NCBI RefSeq assembly: GCF_947500325.1
Contig: NZ_CANMRQ010000001.1
Location: forward strand, 540,156-604,155
Direction: 5' to 3'
DNA from: an uncultured Lacinutrix sp.
GTDB taxonomy: Bacteria > Bacteroidota > Bacteroidia > Flavobacteriales > Flavobacteriaceae
Length of the DNA stretch: 64,000 nucleotides
The position numbers and the translations under genes were made by a program. Shown here in pieces: positions 16,733 to 26,473 of the stretch (its first letter is position 1; every line of letters starts with the position of its first letter). The notes beneath the pieces were generated by a model. The model searched no databases. It saw nothing but the letters and a program-made list of their open reading frames with translations, and was not told where the DNA came from.

Positions 16733-19576
16733 ATGCTGTATTCTAGATTTCTTTTATTCATTTTTTTTCTAAGTACTTTTATTGTCGATGCACAACAACC
16801 AGCGACGTCAGCAATAGAAGTTCAAAATGCATTAAAACAAAAAGAAAAGCTTCAATTAAATTCTATAGTAAAAAATATTCCGTTCAAAAACATTGGTCCA
16901 ACAGTTATGAGTGGCCGTGTGGTAGATATAGATGTAAACCCTAAAAACTCTGCAGAATTTTATGTAGGTTATGCTTCGGGCGGTTTATGGCATACGGTAA
17001 ATAATGGCGCATCTTTTATTCCGATTTTAGATAGTTCACAAACTCAAAATGTTGGTGATATTGCTGTAGATTGGAATACTAGAACGATATGGGTTGGTAC
17101 AGGAGAAAATAATAGTTCAAGATCTTCGTATTCTGGTATAGGGATATTAAAATCTCAAGATAATGGTAAAACTTGGGAGAATGTTGGTTTAGCAGATTCC
17201 CATCATATAGGACGTATTTTAATTAATCCCAATAATCCAGATGAGGTTGTTATTGGCGTTACAGGACATTTATATTCACCTAATAAAGAACGCGGTATTT
17301 ACAAGACAAAAGATGGCGGTAAAACATGGAAGCAAGTCTTATTTGTTGATGAAAATAGTGGCATTATAGATGTACAACAATCTCCAAATAATTTTAATGT
17401 CTTGTTTGCATCCTCGTGGACAAGAGATAGAAAAGCATGGAATTTTGATGGTAGTGGAAACAACTCTGCAATATTTAAAAGTATAGATAGTGGTGAAACA
17501 TGGATGCGTGTTTCTATAGAAGAAAGTGGTTTTCCTACAGGAAAAGGTGTTGGAAGAATAGGATTAGCTGTTTTTAATGATAATGTAGTTTATGCACTTC
17601 ACGATAGTCAATTTAGAAGAGAATCTGATGATAAAAAAGAGAAAACAAGAGGTTTACAAAAGAATGATTTTAAAACAATGAATGCTTCAGAATTTTTAAA
17701 ATTAGAAGATAAAAAACTAAATGGTTTTTTAAAAACTAACGGCTTTCAAGAAAAATATAGAGCAGAAAATGTAAAGCAAATGGTGCGTAGTGGAAATGTA
17801 AAGCCAATTGATTTAGCTACATACCTTGAAGATGCAAATGCTATGCTTTTTGACACACCAGTAATTGGTGCAGAAGTGTATAAGAGTATTGATGGTGGGA
17901 AAACATGGAAAAAAACACATGACGATTATCTAGACGATTTGTACTATAGCTATGGTTATTACTTTGGAGAAATTAGAGTAGATACTCAAAATGAAGATGG
18001 TATTTATATTATGGGTGTACCTATTTTAAAATCTAAAGATGGCGGGCAAACGTTTACGTCAATTAGTAAAGAAAATGTGCATGCAGATCATCAGGCACTT
18101 TGGGTAAATCCTAATAAATCTGGCCATTTAATTAATGGTAATGATGGCGGATTAAATATGTCTTACGATGATGGTGAAAACTGGGAAAAATTAAATGTCA
18201 ATAGTGTTGGTCAGTTTTACGCTATTAATGTAGATAATCAAATGCCTTATAGAGTTTATGGTGGTTTGCAGGATAATGGTGTTTGGGTTGGTGCTCACAA
18301 TGCTCCAGAAAACAAAGCATGGCATCAAAGCGGTATGTATCCATGGGAAAGTATAATGGGTGGTGATGGTATGCAAATTGAAATAGATAATAGAGATAGT
18401 AATATTGTATATACAGGTTATCAATTTGGAAACTATTTTAGAATAAATAGAGAAAAAGGAGAACAAAAGTATATTCAACCAAAACATGAATTAGGCGAAA
18501 GTCCATATCGATTTAATTGGCAAACTCCTATTCATTTATCAAGACATAATCAAGATATTTTATATTTAGGAGGTAATAAATTAATGCGTTCACTAGATAA
18601 GGGTGAAAACTGGAAAGCTATTTCTCAAGATTTAACACAAGGCGGAAAGAAAGGTAATGTTGCTTATGGAACATTAACAACAATTAGCGAATCGCCTTTT
18701 GAATTTGGTTTAATTTATACAGGAAGTGATGATGGTTTAATTCATATTACAAAAAACGGTGGAGGTAGTTGGAATAATATATCAGGTAAGCTTCCAAAAG
18801 ATTTGTGGGTGAGTAGAATTGTTGCATCTAAACATAAACAAGAACGCGTTTATGTAACTCTAAATGGATATCGTTGGGATGATTTTACTACTTATGTTTA
18901 TATGTCTAATGATTATGGACAAACATGGAAAAGTATTGCGTCTAACATTCCAATGTCTCCTGTAAATGTTATTCGTGAAGATATTGTAAATGAAAATATT
19001 ATTTATTTAGGAACAGATAATGGCGCTTATGTAAGTTTTAATAATGGTGAATCATGGGAAGCTTTTTCTAAAAATTTACCAGCAGTTGCTGTTCATGATA
19101 TGGTGATGCAAGAAGCAAGCAATGATTTAATAATTGGAACACATGGAAGGAGTATTTATAAAACTAATGTAGAGCCACTTCAAAAAATGAATAATGCTTT
19201 AATGAATGAGCATATTACTATTTTCGATACAGAAAATATTAGTGCTTCAAAACGTTGGGGAAATAGTTGGAGTAAATGGATGCAGCCTTTTGAACCTACT
19301 ACTAATTTTAAGTTTTATTCAAATGCTTCGGTCAAAAAAACCATAGAAATTAGAAGCGATAAAAATACTGTTTTAAATACTATAGAAGTTGAAGCAGATA
19401 AAGGATTTAACTACGTAGATTACGATTTAACAATTACTGATAAAGGAAGAAAGAAACTGCTAAAAGAAAATACAAGCATAGATATTGTAAAAGCAAAGAA
19501 TGATAAATATTATCTTCCAAAAGGTAAATATCTAGTTTATATTGATGGTGTAACTAAAGGATTTGAAGTAGAATAA
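16733..19576 (+). CDS. secreted VPS10/BNR beta-propeller protein
   Basis: Signal peptide ending VDAQ (residue 20). From residue 50 to about 820 the protein is built of sortilin/VPS10- and BNR-type propeller repeats, with Asp-box motifs such as SQDNGKTWENV, TKDGGKTWKQV, SIDSGETWMRV, SIDGGKTWKKT, SKDGGQTF, SNDYGQTWKSI and FNNGESWEAF. Its opening (FKNIGPTVMSGRVVDIDV) is characteristic of the Bacteroidota glycosyl-hydrolase-like VPS10 family often exported to the surface. No T9SS C-terminal domain is visible; the tail is a small beta domain (FYSNASVKKTIEIRSDK). Binding or hydrolytic role unknown. Confidence 0.85.
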   Translation: MLYSRFLLFIFFLSTFIVDAQQPATSAIEVQNALKQKEKLQLNSIVKNIPFKNIGPTVMSGRVVDIDVNPKNSAEFYVGYASGGLWHTVNNGASFIPILDSSQTQNVGDIAVDWNTRTIWVGTGENNSSRSSYSGIGILKSQDNGKTWENVGLADSHHIGRILINPNNPDEVVIGVTGHLYSPNKERGIYKTKDGGKTWKQVLFVDENSGIIDVQQSPNNFNVLFASSWTRDRKAWNFDGSGNNSAIFKSIDSGETWMRVSIEESGFPTGKGVGRIGLAVFNDNVVYALHDSQFRRESDDKKEKTRGLQKNDFKTMNASEFLKLEDKKLNGFLKTNGFQEKYRAENVKQMVRSGNVKPIDLATYLEDANAMLFDTPVIGAEVYKSIDGGKTWKKTHDDYLDDLYYSYGYYFGEIRVDTQNEDGIYIMGVPILKSKDGGQTFTSISKENVHADHQALWVNPNKSGHLINGNDGGLNMSYDDGENWEKLNVNSVGQFYAINVDNQMPYRVYGGLQDNGVWVGAHNAPENKAWHQSGMYPWESIMGGDGMQIEIDNRDSNIVYTGYQFGNYFRINREKGEQKYIQPKHELGESPYRFNWQTPIHLSRHNQDILYLGGNKLMRSLDKGENWKAISQDLTQGGKKGNVAYGTLTTISESPFEFGLIYTGSDDGLIHITKNGGGSWNNISGKLPKDLWVSRIVASKHKQERVYVTLNGYRWDDFTTYVYMSNDYGQTWKSIASNIPMSPVNVIREDIVNENIIYLGTDNGAYVSFNNGESWEAFSKNLPAVAVHDMVMQEASNDLIIGTHGRSIYKTNVEPLQKMNNALMNEHITIFDTENISASKRWGNSWSKWMQPFEPTTNFKFYSNASVKKTIEIRSDKNTVLNTIEVEADKGFNYVDYDLTITDKGRKKLLKENTSIDIVKAKNDKYYLPKGKYLVYIDGVTKGFEVE

Positions 19577-19622
19577 ATAATATTTTATTATTTTTTGAGT
19601 TTTTATATAAAACCTCAAACAA

Positions 19623-20501
19623 ATGAAATACCTAAAATTAATTACAATTATAACTGTAATATTATTATTAGTTGCCTGTAGTGATAATAATGAACCTATT
19701 CAAAATAACGATTCTCAGGTTAATTTAATTATAAAATTCAAATTCGATCCAACACAAGAACGCTTAAATAATTTGGGGCAACCTGCAACTATACCAGTTG
19801 GTAATGCAGCCCAATCACCAGATTTTAAAAAAATGAGCGCTAATTATATTGAATTTGCTCCAGATGCATTAACACTTTTAGGGCAAGGAGAAATTGTTTT
19901 TAATGGTACAGAAACATCTCAAGGAGGAGCAATGGCTATAGATTTTCAAAACGCTGTTTTTGCAGGTAATAATGAAACTTTTATAACTATTCCATTAAGT
20001 GAAGTTGCTGTTGGGGATTATGAATGGGTACGCGTGTCTTTAGCTTATCAAGAAGGTAATATAGATTTTTTGGCAGATGATGGTAATGCCTATACAGGCA
20101 CACTAGCAAGTTTTGTTGGCTATAATACATTTATATCTTCTTTTGATTTGAATGGAAGTAATATAGCTGTAGATGCAAATAGGTTACAAGGTTTTTGGGC
20201 TTTTGAAACCTTAGGATTAACATTCCAAGGTCAAGCACCAGAAGGAGCGACTACTGTGCCTAATCCATTATTTAATTCTTCCCCTATTCCTCAAGGATCG
20301 TGTGTGGTTACTGGACAATTTGAAAATGGTTTTACAATTAGCGGTAGTGAAACAGAAGATGTAGAAGTAACATTATCATTTTCTGTAAATAATAGTTTTG
20401 AATGGACAGAAGTAAATGCAGATGGTAAATACGAACCTAGTGCTGGTGAACAAGTTGTAGATATGGGGCTTCGTGGATTAATACCTATTGTCTCTAATTA
20501 A
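19623..20501 (+). CDS. lipoprotein of unknown function
   Basis: A 292-residue lipoprotein: lipid Cys about residue 19 (LLLVACSDNNEP). The mature part is beta-rich with recurrent YIEFAPDALTLLGQGEIVF and FITIPLSEVAVGDYEWVRVS segments and little charge clustering, resembling the all-beta surface lipoproteins of Flavobacteriia. I cannot name a Pfam family with confidence. It follows the propeller gene by 46 bases and may be cotranscribed. Confidence 0.7.
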   Translation: MKYLKLITIITVILLLVACSDNNEPIQNNDSQVNLIIKFKFDPTQERLNNLGQPATIPVGNAAQSPDFKKMSANYIEFAPDALTLLGQGEIVFNGTETSQGGAMAIDFQNAVFAGNNETFITIPLSEVAVGDYEWVRVSLAYQEGNIDFLADDGNAYTGTLASFVGYNTFISSFDLNGSNIAVDANRLQGFWAFETLGLTFQGQAPEGATTVPNPLFNSSPIPQGSCVVTGQFENGFTISGSETEDVEVTLSFSVNNSFEWTEVNADGKYEPSAGEQVVDMGLRGLIPIVSN

Positions 20502-20628
20502 TCTAGTTTTAGAATCTGTATAAATAACAGGAAGTGTTTGTTAAAGTAAACTAAAATTGAGAGGTTAACGTTATGATATAATCTAATTTAGCTGTGCTAA
20601 ACTAAATTCATCATCAATCAAATCAATC

Positions 20629-21864
20629 ATGAAAAACTTCGCTGTTTTACTATTTTCCCTTTTTTCAATATTTCAAAGTTTCTCTCAAGAGGACACAACG
20701 CCAGCATTAAAAATTTTTTTAGATTGTGATGTTTGTGATATCGATTATATCAAACAAAATTTAGGAAATGTCCAATTTGTTAGAGATCAAAATCTTGGAG
20801 ATGTACATTTGTTTTTCGTTACACAACGAAATGGTAGTGGAGGAAGAAGTTATGAAATAGACTTCATTGGCAAAGACAGTTTTAAAGATATATCCTATAA
20901 GTTAAGTTTTTCTACAGATACTAATATGACTGATGATGATGTTAGAAAACGAATTTTAAGTAATATTAAATTAGGATTAGTTCGATTTTGGATTGGAAAA
21001 GGAACTATTGAAAATATATCTGTTTCTGTTCCAAGTCCTGAAAACGAAGAAGAGCAAGTAGAAGAAAAAGACCCATGGAATTATTGGGTGTTTAGAGTAG
21101 GCGCTAATGGCTTTTTTAATGGCCAGGAATCTAATAATAGAAGTAATTTAAATGTAAATGTTTCTGCTGCCCGAGTTACAGAAAACAATAAATTTTCTTT
21201 AAGAGTAAATTTTGGGGAAAATAAATCTACATTTACTTTTGATGGAGAAGATATTGTTAACATTAATAATAATAAATTTTTAAATATTAGTGATGTTTTA
21301 AGTCTTAACGACCATTGGTCTTATGGCGCATTTGCAGGAGTTGGAGCTTCGACTTTTAGCAATAGAGATTTCTTTTGGAATTTTAAACCAGCTATAGAAT
21401 ACAATTTTTTCAAATATAAAGAATCAGCAAAAAAACAATTAACATTATCTTACAGAAATGGTGTTGTTTTTAACGATTATATTGAGCGTTCTGTATTTGG
21501 GAAGAATAAAGAATATTTATGGGAACATAATTTGTTATTAGGAGGAAGCATTAACCAAGAATGGGGTAGTTTAAATGCTGAAGCGTCGTTTAATCAATTT
21601 CTTCATGATACAACATTAAACTCTTTAGGCTTTTTCCTAGGTGCCAATGTAAGAGTATTTAAAGGATTTAATTTTAACGTTAGTGGTAACTATAGAATTA
21701 CAAGAAATCAAGTTAATTTAGCTGCTGGAGACGTGTCTTTAGAAGAGTTGTTACTTCAACAACAGCAACTACAATCTGGTTATAATTATTGGGTAAGTCT
21801 TGGGTTTAGTTATTCTTTTGGTTCTATATATAATACGATAGTGAATCCTAGATTTAATTTCTAA
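20629..21864 (+). CDS. outer-membrane beta-barrel protein with N-terminal soluble domain
   Basis: Signal peptide ending QSFSQ (residue 20). Residues 25-135 form a soluble domain with a CDVC pair (LDCDVCDIDYIKQNLGNV). A linker rich in Glu (ENEEEQVEEKDPW) follows. Residues 150-411 alternate hydrophobic and polar strands and end in a terminal Phe (NPRFNF), as for an outer-membrane barrel. Role unknown; the N-domain resembles small periplasmic sensors. A short hairpin TTTAGC/GCTAAA (20587-20601) lies in its upstream region. Confidence 0.7.
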   Translation: MKNFAVLLFSLFSIFQSFSQEDTTPALKIFLDCDVCDIDYIKQNLGNVQFVRDQNLGDVHLFFVTQRNGSGGRSYEIDFIGKDSFKDISYKLSFSTDTNMTDDDVRKRILSNIKLGLVRFWIGKGTIENISVSVPSPENEEEQVEEKDPWNYWVFRVGANGFFNGQESNNRSNLNVNVSAARVTENNKFSLRVNFGENKSTFTFDGEDIVNINNNKFLNISDVLSLNDHWSYGAFAGVGASTFSNRDFFWNFKPAIEYNFFKYKESAKKQLTLSYRNGVVFNDYIERSVFGKNKEYLWEHNLLLGGSINQEWGSLNAEASFNQFLHDTTLNSLGFFLGANVRVFKGFNFNVSGNYRITRNQVNLAAGDVSLEELLLQQQQLQSGYNYWVSLGFSYSFGSIYNTIVNPRFNF

Positions 21865-21906
21865 ATTAAACCCATTCTAAATTTCAACGAAAACAGTATG
21901 TAAAAT

Positions 21907-21937
21907 TTGTTATACCAACTAACGAGCGTTATCTTTG
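21907..21937 (+). promoter_or_regulatory. sdhCAB promoter
   Basis: TTG at 21907-21909, 20 bases, then TATCTTTG at 21930-21937: an exact match to the Bacteroidota TTG-N17..23-TAnnTTTG promoter. Transcription would begin about five bases downstream, giving a leader of roughly 20-25 bases before the sdhC ATG at 21966. Confidence 0.75.
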
Positions 21938-21965
21938 TGAGAACTATACTTTAACTACAAAAATA

Positions 21966-22652
21966 ATGAGCGGAATTTTAAATTCTTCAATAGGAAGAAA
22001 GTTTGCCATGGCACTTTCGGCACTCTTTCTGATGGTTTTTTTACTACAACATTTTTCAATAAACATACTGTCTGTATTAAGTCCTGATACTTTTAATGAT
22101 GTATCTCACTTTATGGGTACATTTTGGGTCATTCAGTATTTGTTACAGCCGGTACTTATTATAGGTGTGATTTTTCACTTCGTCATGGGATTTGTTTTAG
22201 AAATAAAAAACAACAAAGCAAGACAAATTAGCTATGCAAAAAATAATGGTGGAGCTAATTCAACATGGATGAGTCGTAATATGATTTGGAGTGGAGGATT
22301 TATTTTAGTCTTCATGATTATTCATTTTATTGATTTTTGGATTCCAGAATTAAATACAAAATTTGTTGTGGGAGATATGTCGGGATTAGTAGATCCTAAT
22401 AATATTGAAAGCGGTTATAGATATCACGAAGAGTTAGTACACAAATTCGTACCTATATGGCGTGTTGCATTATATTGCGTTGGATTTATTTTCTTAGCAC
22501 TACACTTATTACATGGTTTCAACTCATCTTTCCAATCAGTCGGAGCAAATAACAAATACACAAAAGGATTAAAAGGATTTAGTAAAATTTATGCAATTGG
22601 CATTCCATTAGGATTCATTTTTATTGCATTATTTCATCATTTTAACCATTAA
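21966..22652 (+). CDS. sdhC: succinate dehydrogenase cytochrome b subunit
   Basis: Membrane anchor of complex II. The 228-residue length with five hydrophobic helices and conserved His residues in them (LQHFSIN, VIFHFVMGF, IHFIDFW, LALHLLHGF) marks the single-subunit, di-heme B-type anchor that uses menaquinone. It begins SSIGRKFAMALSALFLMVFL, the usual family start. First gene of the sdhCAB operon, 15 bases before sdhA. There is no separate sdhD, as expected for this type. Confidence 0.93.
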   Translation: MSGILNSSIGRKFAMALSALFLMVFLLQHFSINILSVLSPDTFNDVSHFMGTFWVIQYLLQPVLIIGVIFHFVMGFVLEIKNNKARQISYAKNNGGANSTWMSRNMIWSGGFILVFMIIHFIDFWIPELNTKFVVGDMSGLVDPNNIESGYRYHEELVHKFVPIWRVALYCVGFIFLALHLLHGFNSSFQSVGANNKYTKGLKGFSKIYAIGIPLGFIFIALFHHFNH

Positions 22653-22667
22653 TATACAGAGAGATTT

Positions 22668-24680
22668 ATGGCTTTAGATTCTAAAATACCTCAAGGTCCA
22701 ATTGCAGATAAATGGACAAATTATAAAAATCATATCGATTTAGTAAATCCAGCAAACAAGCGTAATATTGATGTTATAGTTGTTGGTACTGGATTAGCTG
22801 GTGGGTCTGCTGCTGCTACATTAGCAGAGCTTGGTTATAATGTAAAAGCATTTTGTTTTCAAGATTCTCCAAGACGAGCGCATTCTATTGCAGCTCAAGG
22901 TGGAATTAATGCAGCAAAAAATTACCAAGGTGATGGAGATTCAACGTATAGATTATTTTACGATACTGTAAAAGGTGGTGATTACCGTTCGCGAGAAGCA
23001 AACGTATATCGTTTAGCTGAGGTGTCTGCAAATATTATAGATCAATGTGTAGCTCAAGGTGTTCCTTTTGCTCGTGAATATGGAGGATTACTTGATAACC
23101 GTTCTTTTGGAGGTGTATTAGTATCTAGAACATTTTATGCAGCAGGACAAACAGGGCAACAGTTATTGCTAGGTGCATATTCTGCAATGAACCGTCAAAT
23201 AGGTCGTGGAAAAATAAAAATGTACAATCGTCATGAAATGTTAGACGTTGTAAAAGTAGATGGAAAAGCTAGAGGAATTATCACTAGAAATTTAATTAAT
23301 GGTGAGATTGAAAGACATTCAGCTCATGCCGTAGTGCTTGGAACTGGTGGTTATGGTAATGTGTTTTTCTTATCTACAAATGCGATGGGAAGTAATGTTA
23401 CTGCTGCTTGGAAAGCCCACAAACGTGGCGCATACTTTGCAAACCCTTGTTATACACAAATTCACCCAACTTGTATTCCTGTCTCTGGAGATCATCAATC
23501 TAAACTTACATTGATGTCTGAGTCTTTAAGAAATGATGGTCGTATTTGGGTTCCAAAAAATATGGATGATGTAAAAGCAATTAGAGAAGGCCGTTTAAAG
23601 CCAACTGAAATTGCTGAAGATAATAGAGATTATTATTTAGAACGTCGTTATCCTGCTTTTGGAAACTTAGTACCTCGTGATGTTGCTTCTCGTGCCGCTA
23701 AAGAAAGATGTGATGCGGGATATGGTGTAAATGCTACTGGTGAAGCAGTGTATTTAGATTTTGCTTCTGCAATACAACGTTATGGAAAAGAGCAAGCACA
23801 TATTAAAGGTTTAAATGAGAATGATGCTGCTTTAATAAAATCATTAGGGCAAGAAGTAGTAAAAACTAAATATGGAAACTTATTCCAGATGTACGAGAAG
23901 ATTGTAGATCAAGATCCATATAATACACCAATGATGATTTATCCAGCTGTACACTACACAATGGGTGGCGTTTGGGTAGATTATAACTTAATGACTACTG
24001 TTCCTGGTTTATATTGTATAGGTGAAGCTAACTTCTCAGATCACGGTGCTAACCGTTTAGGAGCTTCAGCATTAATGCAAGGTTTAGCAGATGGCTATTT
24101 TGTGTTACCATATACAATTGGTGATTATTTATCTGATGATATTCGAACAGGACCAATTTCTACAGATACAAAAGAGTTTGAAGAGGCTGAGAAAGAAGTA
24201 AAAGAAAAAATAAAATTCTTCATTACTAATGAAGGAAAACATTCTGTAGATTATTTCCATAAACGTTTAGGGAAAATCATGTGGAACAAAGTTGGGATGT
24301 CTAGAAATGTAAAAGGTTTAACGGAAGCTATTGCTGAGATTAAAGCCCTTAGAGAACAGTTTTGGAAAGAAGTAAGTGTTCCAGGAAGTAGTGATGAATT
24401 AAATGAAGAACTAGCAAAAGCTGGTCGTGTGGCAGATTTCTTAGAATTAGGAGAGCTATTTGCTAAAGATGCTCTAAACAGAGAAGAATCTTGTGGAGGT
24501 CACTTTAGAGAAGATTCTGTTGAGTTAGATGGAGAACAAAAAGGAGAAGCATTACGTAATGATAAAGATTTTGCTTACGTGTCTGCTTGGGAATATAAAG
24601 GAGAACCTAGTGATGCCGTTTTACATAAAGAAGAACTAGAGTTTAATGATATTGAATTAAAACAAAGAAGTTATAAATAA
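22668..24680 (+). CDS. sdhA: succinate dehydrogenase flavoprotein subunit
   Basis: Oxidises succinate to fumarate with covalently bound FAD on the cytosolic face of complex II. The dinucleotide motif [19 protein letters not shown] starts near residue 37. The FAD-linking His lies in [17 protein letters not shown], catalytic regions are HPTCIPVSG and [18 protein letters not shown], and [17 protein letters not shown] is near residue 460. At 670 residues it is the long B-type form. Sits between sdhC and sdhB with 15- and 10-base gaps. Cotranscribed from the TATCTTTG promoter before sdhC. Confidence 0.96.
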   Translation: MALDSKIPQGPIADKWTNYKNHIDLVNPANKRNIDVIVVGTGLAGGSAAATLAELGYNVKAFCFQDSPRRAHSIAAQGGINAAKNYQGDGDSTYRLFYDTVKGGDYRSREANVYRLAEVSANIIDQCVAQGVPFAREYGGLLDNRSFGGVLVSRTFYAAGQTGQQLLLGAYSAMNRQIGRGKIKMYNRHEMLDVVKVDGKARGIITRNLINGEIERHSAHAVVLGTGGYGNVFFLSTNAMGSNVTAAWKAHKRGAYFANPCYTQIHPTCIPVSGDHQSKLTLMSESLRNDGRIWVPKNMDDVKAIREGRLKPTEIAEDNRDYYLERRYPAFGNLVPRDVASRAAKERCDAGYGVNATGEAVYLDFASAIQRYGKEQAHIKGLNENDAALIKSLGQEVVKTKYGNLFQMYEKIVDQDPYNTPMMIYPAVHYTMGGVWVDYNLMTTVPGLYCIGEANFSDHGANRLGASALMQGLADGYFVLPYTIGDYLSDDIRTGPISTDTKEFEEAEKEVKEKIKFFITNEGKHSVDYFHKRLGKIMWNKVGMSRNVKGLTEAIAEIKALREQFWKEVSVPGSSDELNEELAKAGRVADFLELGELFAKDALNREESCGGHFREDSVELDGEQKGEALRNDKDFAYVSAWEYKGEPSDAVLHKEELEFNDIELKQRSYK

Positions 24681-24690
24681 AAGAAAGACT

Positions 24691-25437
24691 ATGAATTTAA
24701 CGTTAAAAATATGGCGTCAAAAAAACGCTAACGATAAAGGAAAAATGGTTGATTATAAAATCAGTGATGTATCACCAGATATGTCTTTCCTTGAAATGTT
24801 AGATGTTTTAAATGAACAATTAATAAATAGTGGAGATGAGCCTGTAGCTTTCGATCATGATTGTCGTGAAGGTATTTGCGGTATGTGTTCTTTGTATATA
24901 AATGGAGAAGCTCATGGTCCAGATCGTGGCGTAACGACTTGTCAATTACATATGCGTATGTTTAAAGATGGTGATACTATTTATATCGAACCATTTAGAG
25001 CTAAAGCATTTCCTGTAATAAAAGATTTAGTTGTAGATAGAAGTGCTTTTGATCGTATTCAACATGCAGGCGGATTTATTTCTGTAAATACGTCTGGAAA
25101 TACAATTGATGCTAATGCTATTCCAGTAAATAAAGAAGATGCCGATGAGGCTTTCTCTGCGGCAACTTGTATTGGTTGTGGAGCATGTGTAGCGAGTTGT
25201 AAAAACTCTTCAGCAATGCTATTTGTAGGTGCAAAAGTATCTCAATTTGCATTATTACCTCAAGGTAAAGTTGAAGCTACAGATCGTGTACTAAACATGG
25301 TTAAGCAAATGGATGATGAAGGTTTTGGTAATTGTACAAATACTGGAGCATGTGAGGTTGAATGCCCAAAAGGTATCTCATTAGAAAACATTGCACGTAT
25401 GAATCGTGAGTATTTAACAGCGTCTTTAAAAGGATAG
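24691..25437 (+). CDS. sdhB: succinate dehydrogenase iron-sulfur subunit
   Basis: Passes electrons from FAD to menaquinone. The N-terminal plant-type ferredoxin domain has [12 protein letters not shown] and a later Cys (TTCQLHM) for the 2Fe-2S cluster. The C-terminal domain has [15 protein letters not shown] and [16 protein letters not shown] for the 4Fe-4S and 3Fe-4S clusters. The 248-residue length is normal. Ends the operon and is followed by a strong terminator. Confidence 0.95.
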   Translation: MNLTLKIWRQKNANDKGKMVDYKISDVSPDMSFLEMLDVLNEQLINSGDEPVAFDHDCREGICGMCSLYINGEAHGPDRGVTTCQLHMRMFKDGDTIYIEPFRAKAFPVIKDLVVDRSAFDRIQHAGGFISVNTSGNTIDANAIPVNKEDADEAFSAATCIGCGACVASCKNSSAMLFVGAKVSQFALLPQGKVEATDRVLNMVKQMDDEGFGNCTNTGACEVECPKGISLENIARMNREYLTASLKG

Positions 25438-25471
25438 TTTTTAGACAAATAAGAGTCTTAAAATAAACAAA

Positions 25472-25497
25472 AACCCAAGCCATAGCTTGGGTTTTTT
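25472..25497 (+). terminator. sdhCAB terminator
   Basis: Nine-bp perfect stem AACCCAAGC (25472-25480) / GCTTGGGTT (25485-25493), loop CATA, and a T-run to 25497, 35 bases past the sdhB stop. Confidence 0.92.
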
Positions 25498-25528
25498 AAT
25501 TAGTTTTACATAATTACTCTAATTCATT

Positions 25529-26467
25529 ATGAAATTTAAATCAATACTATGTACTTCTGTATTTTGTTTTGCAATATATAGTTGTAAAACCCAGACAACA
25601 AAAACTGTCACTAAAGTAGAAAGTAATACTTCAGTCTATGATAATTACTCTTATACTACAGATTCGCTTTTGAAACATATAAAAACACTATCATCAGATG
25701 CTTTCGAAGGTAGAAGAACAGGGACAGCAGGTGCATTAAAAGCTAAAACATATATTATCGAAGCGTTAAATAAACTTGATGTTGGACCATTAGGAGCTCA
25801 TTACGAGCAACATTTTAAATTTGATAAATATGATGCAGTAAATGTTTTAGGACTTATAAAAGGAACAGAAAAGAATAATAAATATATTGTTATATCTGCA
25901 CATTACGATCACGAAGGCGTTAAAAATGGAAAAGTATATAATGGAGCAGATGATGATGCATCAGGTGTAAGTGCATTAATAGCATTTGCAGAGCATTTTA
26001 AGAAAAACCCTCCAAAGCATAATGTGATTTTGGCTGCTTTTGATGCGGAAGAACTTGGATTAAAAGGTGCTTATCATTTTGTTAAAGACAATACTATACA
26101 ACAGAGAAATATTGTTTTAAACCTCAATATGGATATGATTAGCCGTAGTGATAAAAATGAGTTATTTGCTGTTGGTTCTCGTTACTATCCTAAATTAAAA
26201 CCAGCAATCGATAACTATAAAAAGATAGGGAAAGCAAACCTTTTAATAGGGCATGAAGGTTTGGGTGATGGTGATAATTGGACGTATTCTAGTGATCATG
26301 CAGCTTTTCATAAAGCAAAAATCCCTTTTATCTATTTTGGTGTAGCAGATCATGAAGATTATCATAAACCTACAGATGATTTTGAACGTATTGATACTGT
26401 ATTCTATCAAGATGCCGTAGAAACAATACTACAGGTTTTTAAACAATATGATGCTCTAGAATTATAA
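25529..26467 (+). CDS. M28-family zinc aminopeptidase lipoprotein
   Basis: Lipid Cys about residue 19 (FAIYSCKTQT). The catalytic domain carries the M28 di-zinc pattern: His in SAHYDHEG, bridging Asp in GADDDASGVSAL, catalytic Glu pair in FDAEELGLKGA, Asp in NLNMDMIS and the final His in ADHEDYHKPTDDFERID. Probably faces the periplasm or cell surface and trims amino acids from peptides. No PA insert domain (312 residues, compact form). Six bases before the MutS-like gene, so possibly cotranscribed. Confidence 0.9.
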   Translation: MKFKSILCTSVFCFAIYSCKTQTTKTVTKVESNTSVYDNYSYTTDSLLKHIKTLSSDAFEGRRTGTAGALKAKTYIIEALNKLDVGPLGAHYEQHFKFDKYDAVNVLGLIKGTEKNNKYIVISAHYDHEGVKNGKVYNGADDDASGVSALIAFAEHFKKNPPKHNVILAAFDAEELGLKGAYHFVKDNTIQQRNIVLNLNMDMISRSDKNELFAVGSRYYPKLKPAIDNYKKIGKANLLIGHEGLGDGDNWTYSSDHAAFHKAKIPFIYFGVADHEDYHKPTDDFERIDTVFYQDAVETILQVFKQYDALEL

Positions 26468-26473
26468 ATAACA

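Noticed and set aside
18191..18487. 98-residue minus-strand frame within the propeller protein gene
   Set aside because: Antisense to a gene with repeated Asp-box motifs and with no features of its own.
20587..20601. TTTAGC-TGT-GCTAAA hairpin as terminator of the lipoprotein gene
   Set aside because: The stem is only six bases and no T-run follows; it may be a regulator site but cannot be supported.
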